Assembly (NCBI GenBank): GCA_021163745.1
Contig: JAGGTM010000022.1
Location: 1 to 8,316 of the forward strand
From: a bacterium
Lineage (GTDB): Bacteria; Patescibacteriota; Minisyncoccia; Portnoybacterales; JAGGTM01
Direction: 5' to 3'
Length of the DNA: 8,316 nt
Within the stretch, counting starts at the first letter, position 1; each line of letters begins with the position of its first letter. The position numbers were made by a program, and so were the translations under genes. This document shows, piece after piece, positions 5,701 through 8,316 of this stretch. Under the pieces are notes generated by a model that searched no databases, was not told the DNA's origin, and was given only the letters and a program-made list of their open reading frames with translations.

Positions 5701-6042
5701 ATGAGCGAGTGTATTTTTTGTAAAATTGCAAAAAAACAAATACCAAGCGATATTGTGTATGAAGATGAAGATATAATCGCGTTTAAGGATATCAATCCCG
5801 GAGCTCCGGTTCATATTTTAATTGTGCCAAAAGTTCATATCTCTTCTTTAAATGAGTTAACTGACACAGAGTTAGCCGGGAAGATGATTCTGGCTGCGAA
5901 AAAAGTTGCTAAGATGTATAATATAAATAAAAGTGGATATAAACTGATTGTTAATACGGGCGAGGGGGCTGGCCAGTTAGTGAGGCATATCCATATGCAT
6001 TTATTAGGAGGCGGTGATAAGAACAAATGGAGAATACCTTAA
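5701..6042 (+). CDS. HIT-family (HINT-like) nucleotide-binding hydrolase
   Basis: This 113-residue protein of typical HINT length has the histidine triad HIHMH (H96, H98, H100), where the middle His acts as nucleophile on nucleoside phosphoramidates or adenylates. An N-terminal CIFCKI motif (C4, C7), with H46 and the triad, fits the zinc site of bacterial HIT proteins. IVPKVHI (41-47) and NTGEGAGQLVRH (85-96) are the other conserved blocks. HINT proteins remove the AMP from stray aminoacyl-adenylates made by tRNA synthetases, which suits its place 19 nt after hisS, although the link is inferred. There is no Shine-Dalgarno motif before the ATG. The stop is followed by a 96-nt gap holding a repeat array. 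Confidence 0.94.
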   Translation: MSECIFCKIAKKQIPSDIVYEDEDIIAFKDINPGAPVHILIVPKVHISSLNELTDTELAGKMILAAKKVAKMYNINKSGYKLIVNTGEGAGQLVRHIHMHLLGGGDKNKWRIP

Positions 6043-6068
6043 ATATCATGATTTATACTAAAAAGAAT

Positions 6069-6134
6069 CACGCGAATTGCGCTAATTTAAAGATTAATAA
6101 TTTACGCTAATTTCACGCGAATTTGCGCGAATAC
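6069..6134. repeat. Degenerate 10-11-nt tandem array abutting the MgtC-like gene
   Basis: Read on the minus strand from 6134 the sequence moves in steps of 10-11 nt: ATTCGCGC, AAATTCGCGTG, AAATTAGCGTA, then, after an A/T spacer, AAATTAGCGC and AATTCGCGTG. The shared word is AAATT(C/A)GCG. Since CGCG pairs with itself, copies can form hairpins, for example CGCG/CGCG within 6117-6130. The array ends 4 nt before the ATG at 6139, so it occupies the translation start region. A 44-nt inverted match lies at 8261-8304 inside the last gene. Confidence 0.75.
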
Positions 6135-6138
6135 AAAA

Positions 6139-6600
6139 ATGGCTACATATTTTTTCAAATTAATACTATCTGCATTCCTGGGAGGTATTTTAGGAATGGA
6201 GAGAGAGCATCTGGGGAAGGTGGCTGGTACACGCACTTATAGTTTGGTTTGTCTTGGTTCTGCCCTATTCACCATTTTGTCTTTAAACGGTTTCGGGTAT
6301 TTGAAGGGGAATGAGATAAATTATGATCCATCTAGGATTGCCGGACAGATAATAGTTGGAATTGGTTTTCTGGGAGCAGGACTAATTATTCGCCATGGGT
6401 TTAGAGTTAGGGGACTAACTACAGCAGCGGGGCTTTGGGTTTCTGCAGGGATTGGGATGTCGGTAGGATGTGGATTTTATTATCTTGCCGTATTTGCCAC
6501 TTTACTGTCTTTTCTGCTTCTCTTTGTTGTTAGAAAACTTAATGTAGAAACAAAGTTAGAAAAATTCTTTGGCGGAAAAGAGACAGATGAATATAAATAA
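6139..6600 (+). CDS. MgtC/SapB-family membrane protein
   Basis: This 153-residue, strongly hydrophobic protein with about four to five membrane segments carries the conserved N-terminal domain of the MgtC/SapB family. The signature blocks are GGILGMERE (15-23), TRTYSLVCLGSALF (31-44), DPSRIAGQIIVGIGFLGAG (63-81) and RGLTTAAGLWVSAGIGM (91-107). It ends with a short charged tail and lacks the C-terminal soluble domain of Salmonella MgtC. MgtC helps cells grow at low magnesium and inhibits the F-type ATPase in Salmonella; for short relatives like this one the role is unknown. The ATG at 6139 follows the repeat array almost directly and has no Shine-Dalgarno motif. The neighbouring permease gene begins about 140 nt later, after a possible terminator, so they may not share a transcript. 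Confidence 0.92.
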   Translation: MATYFFKLILSAFLGGILGMEREHLGKVAGTRTYSLVCLGSALFTILSLNGFGYLKGNEINYDPSRIAGQIIVGIGFLGAGLIIRHGFRVRGLTTAAGLWVSAGIGMSVGCGFYYLAVFATLLSFLLLFVVRKLNVETKLEKFFGGKETDEYK

Positions 6601-6616
6601 AATCGGACTTTTTGTC

Positions 6617-6653
6617 AAATTCTGCTTATTTTTATCAGCGGAATTTAGTTTTT
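6617..6653 (+). terminator. Possible intrinsic terminator after the MgtC-like gene
   Basis: AAATTCTGC (6617-6625) pairs with GCGGAATTT (6638-6646) in nine positions, one of them G-T, with a 12-nt loop. It is followed by AG and five T residues (6649-6653). The stem is A/T-rich and the loop large, so it would be a weak terminator. Confidence 0.4.
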
Positions 6654-6726
6654 ACGGCAGAGATATCGGGAAATAGATTTTGTGTGTCTATTTTCTTGAT
6701 TGTTGTTAAAGGCTATTTCGGATTTT

Positions 6727-6742
6727 AAGGAATTGATGGTTG
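6727..6742 (+). promoter_or_regulatory. Shine-Dalgarno motif and TTG start of the permease gene
   Basis: AAGGA (6727-6731) lies 8 nt before TTG 6740 and 14 nt before ATG 6746, which is in the same frame. The spacing favours TTG as the start, adding only two residues. It is the only clear Shine-Dalgarno motif ahead of a gene in this window. Confidence 0.45.
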
Positions 6743-7864
6743 AATATGATTAGAATTTATCAGTCAGTAGCGACTTTAATAGGCGCAATTGTAGGAGTGG
6801 GAATTTTTGGAATTCCCTATGTGGTATCGAAATCCGGATTTTTGATTGGAGTTGTTTTTTTGTTTATATTAACTTTTGCGGTTTTGCTTTTGCACTTGTA
6901 TTATGCAGAGATTATTCTTAGAACGCCAGGAAGACATCGTTTCGTCGGGTATTCCTATAAATATCTGGGGAGATTCGGAAAGATAATAGCGGGTATTATA
7001 AGTATTGTTATTTTCTACGGAGCGCTTTTGTCTTATATCATTGTAGGCGGTTCTTTTTTGAAAATAATATTTAATGGAAGTGAATTTATGTGGAGCATTA
7101 TTTTCTTTTTTGTTTGTTCTTTACTTGTTTTATTTGGATTAGAATTTATTGCCCCCTTGGAGATTCTTATGAGTTTGTTTTTGGTTTTAGTGGTAATTTT
7201 AGTATTAATAATCGGTTTTCCTTATATAAATTATTCTAATTTGAAAACTATTGATTTTTCTAATTTTTTTCTTCCATATGGCGTTATATTTTTTTCATTA
7301 TTAGGGCAGGTTGCTGTTCCTGAAATAAAAGAAATTTTAAAAGATAAATCACACAAAATAAAACAAGTTATTATTTTTGGAACCGTTATTCCGGCAATTA
7401 TTTATTTTTTATTTGCTTTTATAGTAGTAGGAATTACAGGTAGGAATACTTCTGAAGAGGCAATGGAGGGTTTAAGTTATTTTTTTCATAGTTCCTATAT
7501 AGTTTTAGTGGCAATTTTTGGGGTTCTGGCAGTTGCGAGTTCTTTTTTGATATTAGGAATAAATCTAAAAAAAATTTTTTGGTATGATTATAATATAAAT
7601 AAACACATTGCTTGGTTGTTGACAATTTCTGTGCCTTTTTTGGCTTATGTATTAAACTTAAGAGATTTTATCAAAGTTATAGGAAGCATAGGCGCGTGCT
7701 TTTGTGCTATTCAGGCAATAATTCTTATTGTGATATATCATAAGGCAAAGAGATTAAGCAAGAGAACGCCTGAATTTTCGTTAAATCTTCCTGTTTTTTT
7801 AAGTTGGTCTTTGGTAATTTTTTTTATATTAGGAATATTTTATCAGGTCAGATATATATTTTGA
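6740..7864 (+). CDS. Aromatic-type amino acid permease (HAAAP/APC superfamily)
   Basis: This integral membrane protein of 374 residues has about eleven hydrophobic segments, at roughly 9-29, 33-53, 83-105, 118-135, 141-161, 176-194, 209-231, 253-275, 289-306, 310-334 and 352-371. The first contains GAIVGVGIFGIPYV (15-28), the unwound helix signature of transporters with the LeuT fold, and the count of eleven fits the TyrP/Mtr hydroxy/aromatic amino acid permease family. It would import an amino acid by ion symport; the exact substrate cannot be read from the sequence. Importing amino acids would suit a host-dependent or scavenging cell with few biosynthetic genes. TTG 6740 has a well-spaced AAGGA; ATG 6746 is the alternative. 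An overlapping ATG at 6736 is out of frame and stops after five codons. Confidence 0.85.
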   Translation: MNMIRIYQSVATLIGAIVGVGIFGIPYVVSKSGFLIGVVFLFILTFAVLLLHLYYAEIILRTPGRHRFVGYSYKYLGRFGKIIAGIISIVIFYGALLSYIIVGGSFLKIIFNGSEFMWSIIFFFVCSLLVLFGLEFIAPLEILMSLFLVLVVILVLIIGFPYINYSNLKTIDFSNFFLPYGVIFFSLLGQVAVPEIKEILKDKSHKIKQVIIFGTVIPAIIYFLFAFIVVGITGRNTSEEAMEGLSYFFHSSYIVLVAIFGVLAVASSFLILGINLKKIFWYDYNINKHIAWLLTISVPFLAYVLNLRDFIKVIGSIGACFCAIQAIILIVIYHKAKRLSKRTPEFSLNLPVFLSWSLVIFFILGIFYQVRYIF

Positions 7865-7903
7865 AGTTTTTGTACTATTTTATTGCTTATTCCTTTCATT
7901 CAT

Positions 7904-8316
7904 ATGAAACAAAAAACGAAATTTCAAATTCAGGGTAAATTTGCAAAGAGGGTTCCTAAATCAAAAAAAGAGGAGCAGGAGTTTGGCCCGGGCAAAAAAG
8001 ATATAATTATCTGTCCTAAATGCAATGCTTATTATTTTTACAAATCTTGGCACCATAAATTGGAAGACTACAGACATTTATCTGATAAAAAACGAGTAAA
8101 ATTTATATTATGCCCGGCATGCCAAATGATAAGAGACGGAAAATATGAAGGTCAGATTATTTTGAAAAATGTTCCTGAAGATAAAAAGGAAGAAATTTTA
8201 AATTTGATTAAAAATATTGGCAAGCGCGCTTATAACCGTGATCCTATGGATAGAATAATTGATATTCGCGAAATTCGCGGTAAATTAGCGAAAATTAGTA
8301 ATATAGAGATTTTGAC
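7904..8316 (+). CDS. NMD3/BCAM0308-like zinc-ribbon protein, 3' end missing
   Basis: An open frame of 137 codons runs from ATG 7904 off the right edge. It begins with a basic segment (residues 1-33), then has two Cys pairs, CPKC (37-40) and CPAC (70-73), expected to hold one zinc ion. GKYEGQIIL (79-87), EEILNLIKNI (96-105) and DPMDRIIDI (113-121) follow. This order resembles bacterial BCAM0308-family proteins, which are related to the zinc-ribbon part of archaeal/eukaryotic NMD3, a ribosome export and stability factor; the bacterial role is not established. Residues 119-133 are encoded by DNA that matches the intergenic repeat at 6069-6134 in inverted orientation, so the gene may carry an in-frame repeat insertion. 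The start has no Shine-Dalgarno motif and lies 39 nt after the permease stop. Confidence 0.75.
   Translation, partial: MKQKTKFQIQGKFAKRVPKSKKEEQEFGPGKKDIIICPKCNAYYFYKSWHHKLEDYRHLSDKKRVKFILCPACQMIRDGKYEGQIILKNVPEDKKEEILNLIKNIGKRAYNRDPMDRIIDIREIRGKLAKISNIEIL
8261..8304. repeat. Copy of the 10-11-nt repeat inside a coding region
   Basis: This stretch aligns with the reverse complement of 6091-6134 at 38 of 45 columns (five mismatches, two single-base gaps), counted by eye. It has the same unit order: ATTCGCG, AAATTCGCG, AAATTAGCG, AAATTA. It is read through by the zinc-ribbon gene without a stop, giving residues DIREIRGKLAKISN. Confidence 0.7.

Noticed and set aside
6736..6753. Five-codon mini-frame (ATG 6736 to TAG) overlapping the permease start, possible leader peptide
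   Set aside because: It is very short, with only 4 nt to the AAGGA motif, no codon pattern typical of attenuators and no associated terminator.
7434..7625. Minus-strand open frame within the permease gene
   Set aside because: It is a shadow of the permease coding sequence with no independent start signal or domain.
1..8316. CRISPR array, transposase, phage or defence genes
   Set aside because: No spaced direct repeats of CRISPR size and no protein of these classes was found; the repeats are 7-11-nt units or single palindromes.

Overview
The window is AT-rich bacterial chromosomal DNA carrying one tRNA gene on the minus strand and ten protein-coding genes on the plus strand, the last cut by the right edge. 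TGA, TAA and TAG all end recognisable proteins, so the code is standard and a recoded TGA=Gly lineage is excluded. The mix of small housekeeping proteins, a bS21-YbeY pair, an endonuclease Q-like PHP protein, an NMD3/BCAM0308-like zinc-ribbon protein, many small intergenic repeats, and start codons almost without Shine-Dalgarno motifs suggests a Candidate Phyla Radiation (Patescibacteria, perhaps Parcubacteria) genome. That assignment is an inference from gene content and composition, not proven.

Layout. 14-85 (-): initiator tRNA with its own promoter at 93-120. 86-574: a long non-coding gap holding degenerate 7-nt repeats (166-300), an unexplained hairpin-bearing stretch (301-475) and a probable extended -10 promoter (476-484) for the next gene. 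575-1141: SLOG/LOG-like nucleotide-binding protein. 1211-1429: ribosomal protein bS21, bracketed by two copies of a C-rich palindromic repeat, the second of which looks like an intrinsic terminator. 1547-2098: rRNA-processing RNase YbeY. 2161-3510: endonuclease Q-like PHP protein. 3511-3778: hairpin-rich spacer. 3779-4315: signal peptidase I. 4335-4370: TCAACTG heptamer array. 4380-5681: histidyl-tRNA synthetase. 5701-6042: HIT-family protein. 6069-6134: array of 10-11-nt units ending four bases before the next gene. 6139-6600: MgtC/SapB-like membrane protein. 6740-7864: aromatic-type amino acid permease. 7904 to the edge: zinc-ribbon protein.

The theme is translation and its upkeep (initiator tRNA, bS21, YbeY, HisS, perhaps the NMD3-like protein), plus DNA repair (EndoQ), protein export (LepB) and two membrane proteins. 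I see no mobile element, CRISPR array, defence system or other obvious new system. The most interesting signals are the repeats: nearly every larger gap carries a different short repeat family. One of them, the array before the MgtC-like gene, reappears inverted and in frame inside the coding region of the last gene. The palindrome after bS21 has three arms that allow alternative pairings.
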